A stretch of 64,000 bases of DNA. Source: an uncultured Dorea sp. (GTDB lineage: Bacteria > Bacillota_A > Clostridia > Lachnospirales > Lachnospiraceae). The stretch spans positions 1 to 64,000 of the forward strand of contig CAJTRO010000003.1 in assembly GCA_910579015.1 (NCBI GenBank), in the 5' to 3' direction. The notes beneath the pieces were generated by a model. That model was not told where the DNA came from, did not search any database, and saw only the letters and a program-made list of their open reading frames with translations. The position numbers were made by a program, and so were the translations under genes. Of the stretch, positions 34,555 to 44,466 are shown piece after piece. Within the stretch, counting starts at the first letter, position 1, and the number at the start of each line of letters is the position of its first letter.

Positions 34555-36125
34555 CGATGAGAAGCTTGAGAGGAACCGGAGGTTGGGGAAAAACCAGGAG
34601 GATGGACGCTACTGTATGGGCGGCCGGCAGAAGGATACAGAGCGTGTGCCTGGCGGCCGGCATGGTCTGTGTCCTGTCTGCATCCTGCCTGACGGCAGAA
34701 GCATCCGGCGGTAAGGAAAGCAGTCAGGAGGAGATCACCTTACGGGTGTGCAACTGGGAAGAATATATCGATCTTGGGGACTGGGATGAGGAGGAGACCA
34801 TAGATCTGGACAGCGGTGATATCATTGGCGAAAATTCCATGGTAGAGGACTTTGAAGAATGGTATTATGAGAACTATGGAGTCAGAGTCAATGTGGAATA
34901 CTCCACATTCGGGACCAATGAGGATCTGTATAATATGCTGACGCTGGGAGATACCTACGATCTGGTCTGTCCGTCGGAGTATATGATCATGAAGCTGCTC
35001 ACGGAGGATCAGCTGGTGCCTTTGTCGGAAGAGTTTTTTGACAGCAGAGACGGGAATAATTATTATATCAATGGAGTATCGCCGTATATCAGGGATATTT
35101 TTGAGAAGAATGAGATTGAAGGAAAGCCCTGGGCAGATTATGCGGCGGGATACATGTGGGGGATCACCGGGATCGTGTATAATCCCGAGCTGGTCAGTCT
35201 TGAGGACGCGTCAAGCTGGAAGATCCTGAACGATCCGGCGTACCGGAGGCAGGTTACGGTGAAGGACAATGTAAGAGATTCTTACTTTGCGGCGCTGGGC
35301 GCCATTAAGTCAGAGCTTCTGACTTCCAGAGAATTTCTTGAGGATCCGGATTACCGGAAAAACCTTGAGGCAGAGATGAACGACACGTCAGAGGATACTA
35401 TCGCCAGAGTGCAGGAGTATCTGCAAGATGTGAAGGATAATGCCTATTCTTTTGAGACGGATTCCGGGAAGGCGGATATGGTCACAGGTAAGGTGGCCGC
35501 GAATTATCAGTGGTCGGGGGATGCGGTGTATACCATGGATCAGGCCGATGAAGATGATTTTCCACTCGCATTTGCCGTGCCAGAGGAGTCTACGAATATC
35601 TATTTCGACGGATGGGTGATGTTAAAGAACGGGATCGGAGACGACGCATTAAGACAACATGCGGCGGAAGCGTTCATTAACTTTAATTCCAGGCCGGACA
35701 ATGTGATTCGGAACATGTATTATATCGGTTATACGTCTGTCATCTCGGGAGGAGATGATACAAGGATCTTCGAGTACGCAGACTGGTGCTATGGAGCCGA
35801 AGAAGAGGAAGAGGATGTGGCAGAGTATGATCTGAGTTACTTTTTCCTGGGAGAGGATGCAGAAGATCCGAAGGGGCGCTATGTGATCACGGCGCCGTCC
35901 GAACAGATCGACCGTCAGCTGTTCGCCCAGTATCCGGATCAGGACGCTATCTCAAGATCGGCGCTTATGGTATGCTTTGATGAGGAGCAGAACAGGGCGA
36001 TCAATCAGATGTGGATCAATGTCCGGTGTTACAATATCTACGATATCCCTGTGTGGGTATGGTGCGCGGCAGGTATTGCGGCGGGCTTTTTGGCCGTGAT
36101 AGGAATAAGAAGGATAAAAAGATAA
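34551..36125 (+). CDS. potD: PotD-type polyamine-binding protein with C-terminal membrane helix
   Basis: The 524-residue protein has a long basic n-region (about 30 residues), a hydrophobic segment and possible cleavage around SASCLTAEA; the cysteine is not in a canonical lipobox. The mature part begins with LRVCNWEEYID, the hallmark of PotD/PotF proteins, and has aromatic substrate-site residues typical of the family. It ends with a transmembrane helix (VWVWCAAGIAAGFLAVIGI) and a basic tail RRIKR, which is not usual for PotD. This would tether the binding protein at the membrane even without lipidation. It is the fourth gene of the operon and overlaps potC. Confidence 0.88.
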   Translation: MTMRSLRGTGGWGKTRRMDATVWAAGRRIQSVCLAAGMVCVLSASCLTAEASGGKESSQEEITLRVCNWEEYIDLGDWDEEETIDLDSGDIIGENSMVEDFEEWYYENYGVRVNVEYSTFGTNEDLYNMLTLGDTYDLVCPSEYMIMKLLTEDQLVPLSEEFFDSRDGNNYYINGVSPYIRDIFEKNEIEGKPWADYAAGYMWGITGIVYNPELVSLEDASSWKILNDPAYRRQVTVKDNVRDSYFAALGAIKSELLTSREFLEDPDYRKNLEAEMNDTSEDTIARVQEYLQDVKDNAYSFETDSGKADMVTGKVAANYQWSGDAVYTMDQADEDDFPLAFAVPEESTNIYFDGWVMLKNGIGDDALRQHAAEAFINFNSRPDNVIRNMYYIGYTSVISGGDDTRIFEYADWCYGAEEEEEDVAEYDLSYFFLGEDAEDPKGRYVITAPSEQIDRQLFAQYPDQDAISRSALMVCFDEEQNRAINQMWINVRCYNIYDIPVWVWCAAGIAAGFLAVIGIRRIKR

Positions 36126-36152
36126 AGAATCCCGCCAGGCGGGATTCTTTTT
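36124..36152. terminator. Bidirectional terminator between potD and the S1-domain gene
   Basis: AAAGAATCCCGCC and GGCGGGATTCTTT form a near-perfect hairpin with T-runs on both strands, separating two convergent genes. Confidence 0.9.
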
Positions 36153-36858
36153 AATCCAGCTTGATTCCCTTGAACAGGTCTCCTAAGCTGGTACCGATGC
36201 TTTCAGACTTTGGAATGTTTACCTTCTCGACAGGCTCTTCTCTTACTTCCTCAAGCGCCTTCATGCTGAGACTGATCTTGCCGTCCTTAAGGCCGATGAT
36301 CTTGACCTTTACTTCGTCGCCTTCATTCAAGACGTCTTTCGGAGCTTTGACGCGCTTCTGGCTGATCTGGGAGACATGTACGAGGCCTGACAGACCATCC
36401 TCCAGGCGGATGAATGCGCCGTAATTCTGAAGACTCTCTACCGTACCGCTTACGACACTGCCGATCTTAACACTGGCAATCTTCTCTTCCATCTCTTTCT
36501 TTTCCTTCGCCTTGAGAATCTCACGGGCGGAAAGTACCAGACGGTTGTTCGCCTGGTCTACATCAATGACCTTGACTTCGATATCTTTAAGAAGATAGGT
36601 CTCCAGGTCCTCGATATAGGATAAAGATAATCTTGAGGCAGGTATGAATCCGCGAAGTCCCTCTACCATGGCGATCGCACCGCCATTGACAATGCCTTCT
36701 ACCTTGACCGGAAGGACTGTGCCTTCTTCCATATAGGATTTTACAAGATTCCAGGGATTGGCATCGTCAAAATGTTCTTCAAAATCCGCCATGGTCTTCT
36801 CTGTGCTGCCATTTGCAGCTTCTGTAGCTGTTGTTTCTCGTAATAATTCTTCGCTCAT
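36151..36858 (-). CDS. S1 RNA-binding domain protein (ribosomal S1-like)
   Basis: The 235-residue protein carries two S1 domains, at about 48-115 (LPVKVEGIVNGGAIAMVEG) and 135-205 (SVVSGTVESLQNYGAFIRLE), after an acidic N-terminus. It corresponds to the short S1-like proteins of Firmicutes, considered to bind RNA and perhaps assist translation; it is far shorter than the six-domain E. coli S1. I chose the ATG at 36858 since it follows AAAGGGAAT; an upstream in-frame ATG (36909) overlaps the promoter region. Confidence 0.85.
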   Translation of the reverse strand: MSEELLRETTATEAANGSTEKTMADFEEHFDDANPWNLVKSYMEEGTVLPVKVEGIVNGGAIAMVEGLRGFIPASRLSLSYIEDLETYLLKDIEVKVIDVDQANNRLVLSAREILKAKEKKEMEEKIASVKIGSVVSGTVESLQNYGAFIRLEDGLSGLVHVSQISQKRVKAPKDVLNEGDEVKVKIIGLKDGKISLSMKALEEVREEPVEKVNIPKSESIGTSLGDLFKGIKLD

Positions 36859-36913
36859 AGTAATATTCCCTTTCTCTATCTCGAGACTAGTACGCTTTTC
36901 ACATACCATTTCC

Positions 36914-36943
36914 AGTATAACATAAAACAGGGGGAATGTTCAA
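36914..36943 (-). promoter_or_regulatory. Promoter of the S1-domain gene
   Basis: Minus strand TTGAAC (36938-36943), 18-nt spacer, TATACT (36914-36919). Confidence 0.6.
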
Positions 36944-37062
36944 AGAAAATATATATTTGTGATAATTTTGAATAAATTTCAAGAATTGTGGTTGACGAAT
37001 GCCGAAAAAGATGGCACTCTTACTAATAGCAACATTAAGATTCAATATGGGGAAGTGATATT

Positions 37063-38709
37063 ATGGGAAAAAAGACTGGAAAAGTATATGTGGTAGGCCA
37101 TAAGAATCCGGATACAGATTCTATCTGTTCAGCTATTGCATATGCAGACCTGAAAAGGCAGCTGACTGGCGGAGAATACGTGGCAAAGAGGGCGGGACAG
37201 ATCAACGAAGAGACGCATTATGTGTTGAAGAGGTTCAAGGTGCCGGCCCCGGAGCTTTTGCAGAATGTGAAGCTTCAGGTGAAGGACATAGATATACATA
37301 AGATTGAAGGTGTGGATCCGAATGTATCGATCAAGGCCACATGGGCGAAGATGAAGGAGCAGAACGTCAAGACGCTCCCGATCCTTAAAGATGAGGAGCT
37401 TGTGGGGGTGATCTCGACAGGAGATATCGCGACTTCTTATATGGACGTATACGACAACTGTATCATGTCGGAAGCCAAGACGCAGTATAAGAATATTGTC
37501 GAGACGTTAGACGGGACGCTGATCTGCGGAAATGAACATGGATATTTTACCAGGGGCAAGGTGAACGTCGGAGCCTCAAGCCCGGAGCTGATGGAGGAGT
37601 GTATCGAGAAGGACGACCTGGTGATCTTGGGCAACCGTTATGAGTCCCAGGTATGTGCGGTGGACATTGACGTAAGCTGTCTTGTGGTATGCCAGGGGGC
37701 GGAGGTCTCCAAACGGCTGGTCAAGAGGGCCGAGGAGCAGAGCATCGTGATCATCAGCACGCCCCATGACACCTATACGGCGGCGAGGCTGATCAACCAG
37801 AGTATTCCGGTGAAGCATTTTATGACGAAGGCGCCTCTTACGACCTTCCGTATGACAGATTATGTGGATGAGATCAAGGAATCAATGACCAAGAAGAAGT
37901 TCAGAGATTTCCCGATCCTTGACAAGCAGGGACATTTCAAAGGGTTCATATCCAGAAGACGGTTTCTGGACGTGAGCAAGAAGCGTGTCATTCTGGTGGA
38001 TCATAACGAGAAGTCCCAGGCGGTGGACGGGATCGAGGAGGCGGAGATCGTCGAGATCATCGACCATCACAGACTTGGGAACATCGAGACCATGGGGCCG
38101 GTATTCTTCCGGAATCAGCCGGTAGGATGTACGGCGACGATTGTCTGCCAGATGTATGAGGAGTATGGTGTGGAGATCACGCCTACGATTGCGGGGCTTC
38201 TGTGTTCTGCGATCATCTCGGATACGCTGCTGTTCCGTTCCCCTACCTGTACCAAGGTTGACGAGAAGGCCGCAAAGAAGCTTGCCAAGCTTGCTGGGAT
38301 CGAGCTTAATCAGATGGCGGGCGAGATGTTCAAGGCGGGAAGCAGTCTGGCAGGAAAGAGCGCAAAGGAGATCTGTTTCCAGGACTTCAAGCAGTTTACG
38401 GTCAATGATGTTGTGTTTGGCGTAGGGCAGATCAATTCGATGAATAAGGATGAGTTAAAGGAGATCAAGTCTGTCCTTACACCGCATCTGCCGGAGGTGC
38501 TTAAGTCCAACGGATTGCAGATGGTGTACTTTATGCTGACGGATATTCTGGATGAATCTACGGAGCTTCTGTGCGTGGGGAACAATGCGAGGGAATATAT
38601 CATTGACGCATTCGACCTGAATGAGGATACGGACAAGGTTATCTTAAAGGGCGTGGTGTCCAGGAAGAAACAGCTGATCCCCACGCTGGTCGGGACGCTG
38701 CAACAATAA
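37063..38709 (+). CDS. ppaC: Manganese-dependent inorganic pyrophosphatase with CBS and DRTGG domains
   Basis: This family II pyrophosphatase hydrolyses PPi, pulling biosynthetic reactions forward. The 548-residue form has the N-terminal DHH part with VVGHKNPDTDS (10-20), an inserted regulatory region with CBS1 (about 75-130), a DRTGG domain (about 135-245) and CBS2 (about 250-305), then the rest of the DHH domain with VDHNE and IDHHR, and the DHHA2 domain. In this type the CBS domains bind AMP, ADP or ATP and the DRTGG domain binds diadenosine polyphosphates, so activity responds to energy state. It is preceded by a GGGGAAG ribosome binding site. Confidence 0.94.
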   Translation: MGKKTGKVYVVGHKNPDTDSICSAIAYADLKRQLTGGEYVAKRAGQINEETHYVLKRFKVPAPELLQNVKLQVKDIDIHKIEGVDPNVSIKATWAKMKEQNVKTLPILKDEELVGVISTGDIATSYMDVYDNCIMSEAKTQYKNIVETLDGTLICGNEHGYFTRGKVNVGASSPELMEECIEKDDLVILGNRYESQVCAVDIDVSCLVVCQGAEVSKRLVKRAEEQSIVIISTPHDTYTAARLINQSIPVKHFMTKAPLTTFRMTDYVDEIKESMTKKKFRDFPILDKQGHFKGFISRRRFLDVSKKRVILVDHNEKSQAVDGIEEAEIVEIIDHHRLGNIETMGPVFFRNQPVGCTATIVCQMYEEYGVEITPTIAGLLCSAIISDTLLFRSPTCTKVDEKAAKKLAKLAGIELNQMAGEMFKAGSSLAGKSAKEICFQDFKQFTVNDVVFGVGQINSMNKDELKEIKSVLTPHLPEVLKSNGLQMVYFMLTDILDESTELLCVGNNAREYIIDAFDLNEDTDKVILKGVVSRKKQLIPTLVGTLQQ

Positions 38710-38781
38710 GAAGGTACATAGAATAATAAGTAAACATGGATTCTTGATGCCGGAAGGCATGGAGAAGGGAGATAAGGGAGA

Positions 38782-39372
38782 ATGAAGGAAGCGAAGAGAA
38801 TATTGGAGGGCAGGCAGGCGTGGAGACCGGGCAACATGCTGTATCCGCTTCCGGCGGTGATGGTAAGCGCGGCAGATAAGGAGGGGAATGCGAATATCCT
38901 GACGGTGGCGTGGACAGGGACGGTCTGTTCGGATCCGGCTATGCTGTATATTTCCGTAAGGCCGGAGCGGTATTCATACCATATGATCAGAGAGACCGGA
39001 GAATTTGTGGTCAATCTGACGACGGAGAAGCTTGCGTATGCCACGGACTGGTGCGGAGTGAGGTCCGGCCGGGATGTGGACAAGTGGAAGGAGATGAAGC
39101 TTTCAAAGGGCGTCTCAGAAAGCCTTGCGTATGCCCCGGTGATTCTGGAGAGTCCGGTCAATATCGAGTGCAGGGTAACAGAGGTGAAGGAGCTGGGATC
39201 TCACCACATGTTCCTTGCAGAAGTAACGGCGGTGCAGATCGACGAGCGGTATATGAAGAAGAATGGGAAGTTTATGCTTAATTCCACGGGACTGCTGGCA
39301 TATTCCCACGGAGAGTACAGAGGGCTTGGGAAAGAGCTTGGAAGCTTTGGGTGGAGCGTGAAGAAGAGATAG
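38782..39372 (+). CDS. Flavin reductase-like (flavoredoxin-type) protein
   Basis: The 196-residue protein belongs to the FMN-binding split-barrel flavin reductase family, as judged from the N-terminal PLPAVMVSAADKEGNANILT, the CSDPAMLYISVRP segment and the GEFVVNLT stretch. Such proteins reduce or carry FMN; the partner is unknown. The start follows GGGAG. It is 72 bp downstream of ppaC and ends before a strong terminator. Confidence 0.85.
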   Translation: MKEAKRILEGRQAWRPGNMLYPLPAVMVSAADKEGNANILTVAWTGTVCSDPAMLYISVRPERYSYHMIRETGEFVVNLTTEKLAYATDWCGVRSGRDVDKWKEMKLSKGVSESLAYAPVILESPVNIECRVTEVKELGSHHMFLAEVTAVQIDERYMKKNGKFMLNSTGLLAYSHGEYRGLGKELGSFGWSVKKR

Positions 39373-39401
39373 ATCAAAGAGACGGCAGAAAGATCTGAAG
39401 G

Positions 39402-39455
39402 ATACCTCTTAAGCAGACGATGGAACGAATCCCAATCTGCTTAGGAGGTATTTTT
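39402..39455 (+). terminator. Terminator after the flavoredoxin-like gene
   Basis: ATACCTCTTAAGCAGA pairs with TCTGCTTAGGAGGTAT (one G-U pair), followed by TTTTT. Confidence 0.85.
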
Positions 39456-39510
39456 ATGGCTGAACCACTGCATATGTCCGGATTCTGTGCAAAGGTCTAT
39501 GCAGAGGAGT

Positions 39511-40887
39511 CTACAGATCCTTAAGCTTCAGCCGGTAGATGCGTTTGAGCAGTATGGTTGAGAGCGTTAGCGACACGATCTCCGCGATCGGAATGGACCA
39601 CCATACCATATCAAGGCCGAAGACCCTGGCAAATATATAAGCGGCCGGCAGTATCACGATAAGCTGTCTTGCCGCGGAAACGATCAGACTGTAGACAGCG
39701 TTTCCAAGAGCCTGGAATACGGAGCCTATGATGATACAGTATCCGGCAAACAAAAAGCTCAGGCTGATGATACGAAGCGCGGGAACGCCGATGGCCAGCA
39801 TATTCTCGGAAGCATCGAACAGATTTGCAAGCAGAAACCCGGGCATGAACTGGAATACGGCCAGTCCGAACATCATGATGATGATCGCGATCAAGATGCT
39901 CAGTTTCATGGTCTGGACAATCCGTTTTCTGTCTCTGGCTCCGTAGTTGAAGGCAATGATAGGGATCATGCCGTTATTCAATCCGAACACAGGCATAAAT
40001 ATAAAACTCTGAAGCTTAAAATATACGCCGAAAACCGCGGCGGCCGTGGACGAGAACATCAGAAGGATCTTGTTCATCCCGAATGTCATGACCGAACCGA
40101 TGGCCTGCATGATGATCGACGGGACGCCGACTTCATAGATCACGGCGATCGTTCTTAAGTGGGGACGGAAGCCCCTCAGGCTGATGTTGATCTCCTTGTT
40201 CTTCGTGATGGTGAAATACACGGACATCAGTACGGCGGCAAACTGCCCGATGATAGTGGCGAGCGCAGCGCCGGCGACTTCCATGCGGGGAAGGCCGAAC
40301 AGGCCGAAAATCAATATTGGATCCAGGATAATGTTGATAATTGCGCCGGTTCCCTGGGTGATCATATTATAGATGGTCTTTCCGGTGGACTGCATCAGAC
40401 GTTCAAATGTGATCTGAAGAAAGATCCCGGCGGAGCAAATGCTGATGATAGACAGGTATTGTGTGCCGTATGTAACGATGGTTTCATTGCCCGTCTGCAT
40501 GGCAAAGAACAGGTGCGAGCCGAAGCCTCCGACGACGGCAAAGACCATGCAGCTTACAATGCCGAGAAATAAGCCGTTTTTTGCGGCCATATCTGCGCCT
40601 TCGTAATTCTTCTCGCCAAGATTGCGTGAAAGCAGGGCGTTAATCCCGACGCCTGTACCGGAAGCGATCGCGATCATCAGCGTCTGGATCGGGAATGCAA
40701 GGGACACGGCGGTCAACGCGTCTTCGTTCAGCTTTGCCACAAACATGCTGTCAACGATGTTGTAAAGGGCCTGTACCAGCATGGAGATCATCATGGGCAG
40801 AGACATGCTGACCAGCAGTCGCGGGACAGGCATGGTTCCCATCTTATTTTCCCTTGCGGGAACACTTTTTGATTGTAATTCTGACAT
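39511..40887 (-). CDS. MATE family efflux pump
   Basis: The 458-residue protein has about twelve transmembrane helices in two bundles and MATE signatures: an N-terminal region PMMISMLVQALYNIVDSMFV followed by IASGTGVGINALLSRN. It probably exports drugs or organic cations in exchange for sodium or protons; the substrate is not predictable. The likely start is the ATG at 40887, which has AAAGGA at 8 nt, not the one nine bases upstream. It is monocistronic and divergent from the polysaccharide deacetylase gene. Confidence 0.92.
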   Translation of the reverse strand: MSELQSKSVPARENKMGTMPVPRLLVSMSLPMMISMLVQALYNIVDSMFVAKLNEDALTAVSLAFPIQTLMIAIASGTGVGINALLSRNLGEKNYEGADMAAKNGLFLGIVSCMVFAVVGGFGSHLFFAMQTGNETIVTYGTQYLSIISICSAGIFLQITFERLMQSTGKTIYNMITQGTGAIINIILDPILIFGLFGLPRMEVAGAALATIIGQFAAVLMSVYFTITKNKEINISLRGFRPHLRTIAVIYEVGVPSIIMQAIGSVMTFGMNKILLMFSSTAAAVFGVYFKLQSFIFMPVFGLNNGMIPIIAFNYGARDRKRIVQTMKLSILIAIIIMMFGLAVFQFMPGFLLANLFDASENMLAIGVPALRIISLSFLFAGYCIIIGSVFQALGNAVYSLIVSAARQLIVILPAAYIFARVFGLDMVWWSIPIAEIVSLTLSTILLKRIYRLKLKDL

Positions 40888-41060
40888 ATGTTTCATCCTT
40901 TCGTTTCATTTAGTATAATAAAAATATTATGTTCATGCGGCGTGTCAGCAGACAGCAAAAGTCATTATATCACTATAAAATTTATATTGCAATGGATTAC
41001 ATATGGATTTATATCACGGCATATAATGATAGAAGTATGTATGGACAGGAGTGATATAGT

Positions 41061-41789
41061 ATGAAAGAAGCAAAATGTCATAAGATAAGCACGTTGTGCG
41101 GACTGTTGTATACCATCTGCCTGTGCGTCGTCCTGGGGCTGTCCGTCCGGCGCGGAGAGGACGAGCAGGGGATGAAGGATTCAGGGGATGTAAGCAAGGC
41201 TGTTGAATATGTAAGCGCGGCCGTTGAGGGGGAGGCGCCGAAGATTGCCATAACCTTTGACGACGGCCCCAGCAGGCAGTGTACGGGGAGACTGCTGGAC
41301 GGCTTAAAGGAGAGAGGGGTAAAGGCGACATTTTTCCTGATCGGGAAGAATGCAAAGGAGAACCCTGATCTGGTCAGACGCCTCGATGAGGAGGGGCATC
41401 TCATCGGCAACCACACCTACAACCACGTGGAGATCACCAGGCTTTCGGATGAAGAGGCGAAGAAGGAATTGATGGATACGGATGAGGTGATCAGTCAGAT
41501 CACCGGAAAACATGTGGAATATATGAGACCGCCCTTTGGCCAGTGGCAGGATAATCTGGAGAAGGAGCTTAATGTGATGCCCGTGATGTGGAGTATCGAT
41601 CCGTTGGACTGGACGACGAAGAATGTAGATGAAATTGTAAATAAAGTAGTGACGGAAGCCGGTGAAAATGATATCATTCTATTACATGACTGTTATGACT
41701 CCAGCGTGGATGCCGCGCTTCGAATTGTAGATATCCTTATGAAGAAGGGGTACGAATTCGTGACGGCCGATGAACTGATCATGGATTAG
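41061..41789 (+). CDS. Polysaccharide deacetylase (NodB domain)
   Basis: The 242-residue protein has one N-terminal membrane anchor (about 12-29) and an extracytoplasmic NodB domain with the metal and catalytic motifs ITFDDGPS, HTYNHVEI, RPPFGQW, DPLDW and ILLHD. It should remove acetyl groups from peptidoglycan or another glycan. In spore formers such proteins may act during sporulation or modify the wall against lysozyme. The ATG follows AGGAGTG. Confidence 0.9.
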   Translation: MKEAKCHKISTLCGLLYTICLCVVLGLSVRRGEDEQGMKDSGDVSKAVEYVSAAVEGEAPKIAITFDDGPSRQCTGRLLDGLKERGVKATFFLIGKNAKENPDLVRRLDEEGHLIGNHTYNHVEITRLSDEEAKKELMDTDEVISQITGKHVEYMRPPFGQWQDNLEKELNVMPVMWSIDPLDWTTKNVDEIVNKVVTEAGENDIILLHDCYDSSVDAALRIVDILMKKGYEFVTADELIMD

Positions 41790-41819
41790 AGATGGAAGGA
41801 TGGCAGAAAGTAAGAGAGA

Positions 41820-42527
41820 ATGGAACATGAATTTTCAAGGACAGAATTGCTGATCGGGGCAGAGAGGATGGAGAGGCTTGGAGAAGCGTGCGTTATGGTG
41901 CTTGGCGCGGGAGGCGTCGGCTCGCACTGTATTGAGGCGCTTGCCAGGGGCGGTGTGGGAAGGCTGATCCTTGTGGATCACGATAAGGTGTCGCTTACGA
42001 ATATCAACCGGCAGTCGATCGCACTGCACAGTACGATCGGACAGTATAAGACCAGGGTTATGGCAGAGAAGCTTGCCGATATCAGTCCGCGCACAGAGGT
42101 GGTCACCCACGAGGTGTTTGTACTGCCGGAGAATCTGGAACAGATATTTGCAGAGAGGCCGGACTATATCATAGACGCCATAGATACTGTGACGGCAAAG
42201 CTTGCGGCGGCAGAATTTGCGGTCAGATACAGGATCCCGATCATAAGCAGCATGGGGACCGGCAATAAGCTTCACGGGGAGCTTTTCGAGATAGCGGATA
42301 TCAGCGAGACGAGCGTATGCCCGCTGTGCAGAGTGATGAGGAGGGAGCTTAAGAAAAGAGGGATCGAACACCTTAAGGTGCTCTATTCGAAGGAGAAGCC
42401 GGTGAAGGTTTCGGCGCCCGAAGAAGAGGGAGGCAGACGGGCTGTGCCCGGAAGCATCTCATTCGTTCCGCCGGCGGCGGGGCTTCTCATTGCCGGTGAG
42501 GTAATACGGGAGCTTGCGGGACTTTAG
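41820..42527 (+). CDS. tcdA: tRNA threonylcarbamoyladenosine dehydratase (TcdA, ThiF family)
   Basis: TcdA cyclises t6A at position 37 of tRNAs. The 235-residue E1-like protein has the nucleotide site VLGAGGVGSHCIEAL near 28, DHDKVSLTNINRQ, a DAIDTVTAK segment, and a C-terminal zinc-like or catalytic region (VCPLCRVMRRELKK). The PGSISFVPPAAGLL ending is typical of the family. The start has only a weak ribosome binding site. It is 31 bp upstream of rarA. Confidence 0.9.
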   Translation: MEHEFSRTELLIGAERMERLGEACVMVLGAGGVGSHCIEALARGGVGRLILVDHDKVSLTNINRQSIALHSTIGQYKTRVMAEKLADISPRTEVVTHEVFVLPENLEQIFAERPDYIIDAIDTVTAKLAAAEFAVRYRIPIISSMGTGNKLHGELFEIADISETSVCPLCRVMRRELKKRGIEHLKVLYSKEKPVKVSAPEEEGGRRAVPGSISFVPPAAGLLIAGEVIRELAGL

Positions 42528-42558
42528 AGAAAATATTGTGCAGGGAAGAAGGACAGGT

Positions 42559-43899
42559 ATGGATTTATTTGAATACGCGAGAGCAAAGAATATGGACAGG
42601 GAGGCGCCGCTTGCTTCGAGGCTGCGCCCGTCGACATTGGACGAGGTGGTGGGGCAGCAGCACATTATCGGAAAGGATAAGCTGCTTTACCGAGCGATCA
42701 GGGCGGACAAGCTCAGCTCGGTCATTTTCTACGGTCCGCCCGGTACGGGAAAGACCACGCTGGCGAAGGTGATCGCGAATACTACCAGCGCGGAATTTAC
42801 CCAGATCAACGCAACGATCGCAGGAAAGAAGGATATGGAGGCGGTGGTGGGGCAGGCGAAGGAGACGCTTTTACTGTATCAGAAGCGGACGATCCTTTTC
42901 GTAGACGAGATCCACAGATTCAATAAAGGGCAGCAGGATTATCTTCTGCCGTTTGTGGAGGACGGCACGGTCATCCTGATCGGCGCGACGACAGAGAATC
43001 CGTATTTTGAAGTGAACGGGGCGCTGATCTCAAGGTCGAGTATTTTTGAACTGCATCCATTGGATAAGGAAGATATCAAGACCTTGCTCAGACGGGCGGT
43101 CAGCGATGTGGAGAAGGGAATGGGAAGCTATAACGCGGTCATAGAAGAGGATGCGCTTGAGTTTCTTGCGGATATTTCCGGCGGTGATGCAAGGAATGCC
43201 CTGAATGCGGCAGAGCTTGGGATCCTGACGACCGAACGGAGCGAAGACGGCAGGATACATATTACACTTGAGACGGCCTCGGAATGTATCCAGAAGCGGG
43301 TGGTGCGTTACGATAAGACGGGAGACAACCATTATGACACGATATCGGCATTTATCAAGAGTATGCGGGGATCAGATCCGGACGCGGCAGTTTATTATCT
43401 GGCGAAGATGCTCTATGCGGGCGAGGACATTAAGTTTATAGCAAGAAGGATCATGATCTGCGCATCTGAAGACGTGGGAAATGCCGATCCTATGGCGCTT
43501 AATGTCGCCGTATCTGCCGCGCAGGCGGTGGAGCGGATCGGGATGCCGGAGGCTCAGATCATCCTGTCTCAGGCGGTGCTGTATGTGGCGTCGGCGCCTA
43601 AGAGCAATTCGGCATGTAACGCGATATTCGAAGCCCTTGAGAATGTGAAGAATCATAAGACGACGGTTCCGCCTCATTTGCAGGACGCCCATTATAAGGG
43701 CGCGGGAAAGCTGGGACATGGGATCGGATATAAGTATGCCCATGATTATCCCGATCACTATGTGCAGCAGCAATATCTGCCTGGGGAGATCGAGGGTGCA
43801 AGATTCTACAGGCCCGGGCAGAACGGATATGAGAAGAAGATAGGGGAGTGGCTTGACTATCTTAGGAGAAATAGCACCCGTAAGATTGATAAAGAATAG
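42559..43899 (+). CDS. rarA: Replication-associated recombination protein A (AAA+ ATPase)
   Basis: RarA (MgsA) acts at stalled replication forks and binds single-stranded DNA-binding protein. The 446-residue protein has RPSTLDEVVGQQHIIG, Walker A FYGPPGTGKTT, Walker B ILFVDEIHRFNK and sensor 1 IGATTENPYFEVN, followed by the C-terminal MgsA tetramerisation domain ending in YRPGQNGYEKK. The ATG at 42559 is used; an upstream TTG frame overlaps the end of tcdA and adds no family homology. Confidence 0.94.
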   Translation: MDLFEYARAKNMDREAPLASRLRPSTLDEVVGQQHIIGKDKLLYRAIRADKLSSVIFYGPPGTGKTTLAKVIANTTSAEFTQINATIAGKKDMEAVVGQAKETLLLYQKRTILFVDEIHRFNKGQQDYLLPFVEDGTVILIGATTENPYFEVNGALISRSSIFELHPLDKEDIKTLLRRAVSDVEKGMGSYNAVIEEDALEFLADISGGDARNALNAAELGILTTERSEDGRIHITLETASECIQKRVVRYDKTGDNHYDTISAFIKSMRGSDPDAAVYYLAKMLYAGEDIKFIARRIMICASEDVGNADPMALNVAVSAAQAVERIGMPEAQIILSQAVLYVASAPKSNSACNAIFEALENVKNHKTTVPPHLQDAHYKGAGKLGHGIGYKYAHDYPDHYVQQQYLPGEIEGARFYRPGQNGYEKKIGEWLDYLRRNSTRKIDKE

Positions 43900-44032
43900 A
43901 CGATGCCGGAAAGGATGGACATTTGGCTTTTGGAAGAGTATAATCGAAGCATAGAAGGCGTGTCTCTCGGATCTTCAATTCAAAAGATAAGACCGCGGGA
44001 TACGGTAGAAGCCATATAGGAGGGAATATATA

Positions 44033-44326
44033 ATGAAAGTGTATGACACAGTAAAGAAGGAAGAAGTAGAAGTGAATGGAACCAAGGGGCTTATTGATAT
44101 CATGAGAGACGGCCGTCAGGTGGATCTCTACCTGAAAGAGAAGAAGACGGATGCAGACGGATATATGAGCTGGGATGTAGAGCACTGGTCCAGTATTGAT
44201 GTGAAGAGATTTATCCGCTGTTATTCTCTGGAAGGAAGAGTGCTTGGAGAGTCCACCGGACATAATATCTATGATCTGGAGAATGAGTTTAAGCCGGATG
44301 AGGCGGTAAAGATTGAGTTGAGTTAG
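44033..44326 (+). CDS. Unknown small acidic protein
   Basis: The 97-residue product (MKVYDTVKKEEVEVNGTKGL at the start) is hydrophilic and rich in acidic residues, with no membrane segment or known motif. Its AGGAGGGAA ribosome binding site and the terminator that closes it support a real gene. A possible -10 (TATAAT near 43939) lies upstream. It stands alone between rarA and the heat-shock operon. Confidence 0.7.
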   Translation: MKVYDTVKKEEVEVNGTKGLIDIMRDGRQVDLYLKEKKTDADGYMSWDVEHWSSIDVKRFIRCYSLEGRVLGESTGHNIYDLENEFKPDEAVKIELS

Positions 44327-44374
44327 TGTATGAGCAGTCTTTGTGTATGTTGATAAATGAATCTTGGAGTTGTG

Positions 44375-44408
44375 TCCCATATCTGATATAGTCAGGTATG
44401 GGATTTTT
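44375..44408 (+). terminator. Terminator before the heat-shock operon
   Basis: TCCCATATCTGA pairs with TCAGGTATGGGA around a short loop, followed by TTTTT. Confidence 0.85.
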
Positions 44409-44466
44409 GCTGTATATGAAAACATAGCCGCTGTTATATCTTATTATAAAAAAAATATAAAGAGTG

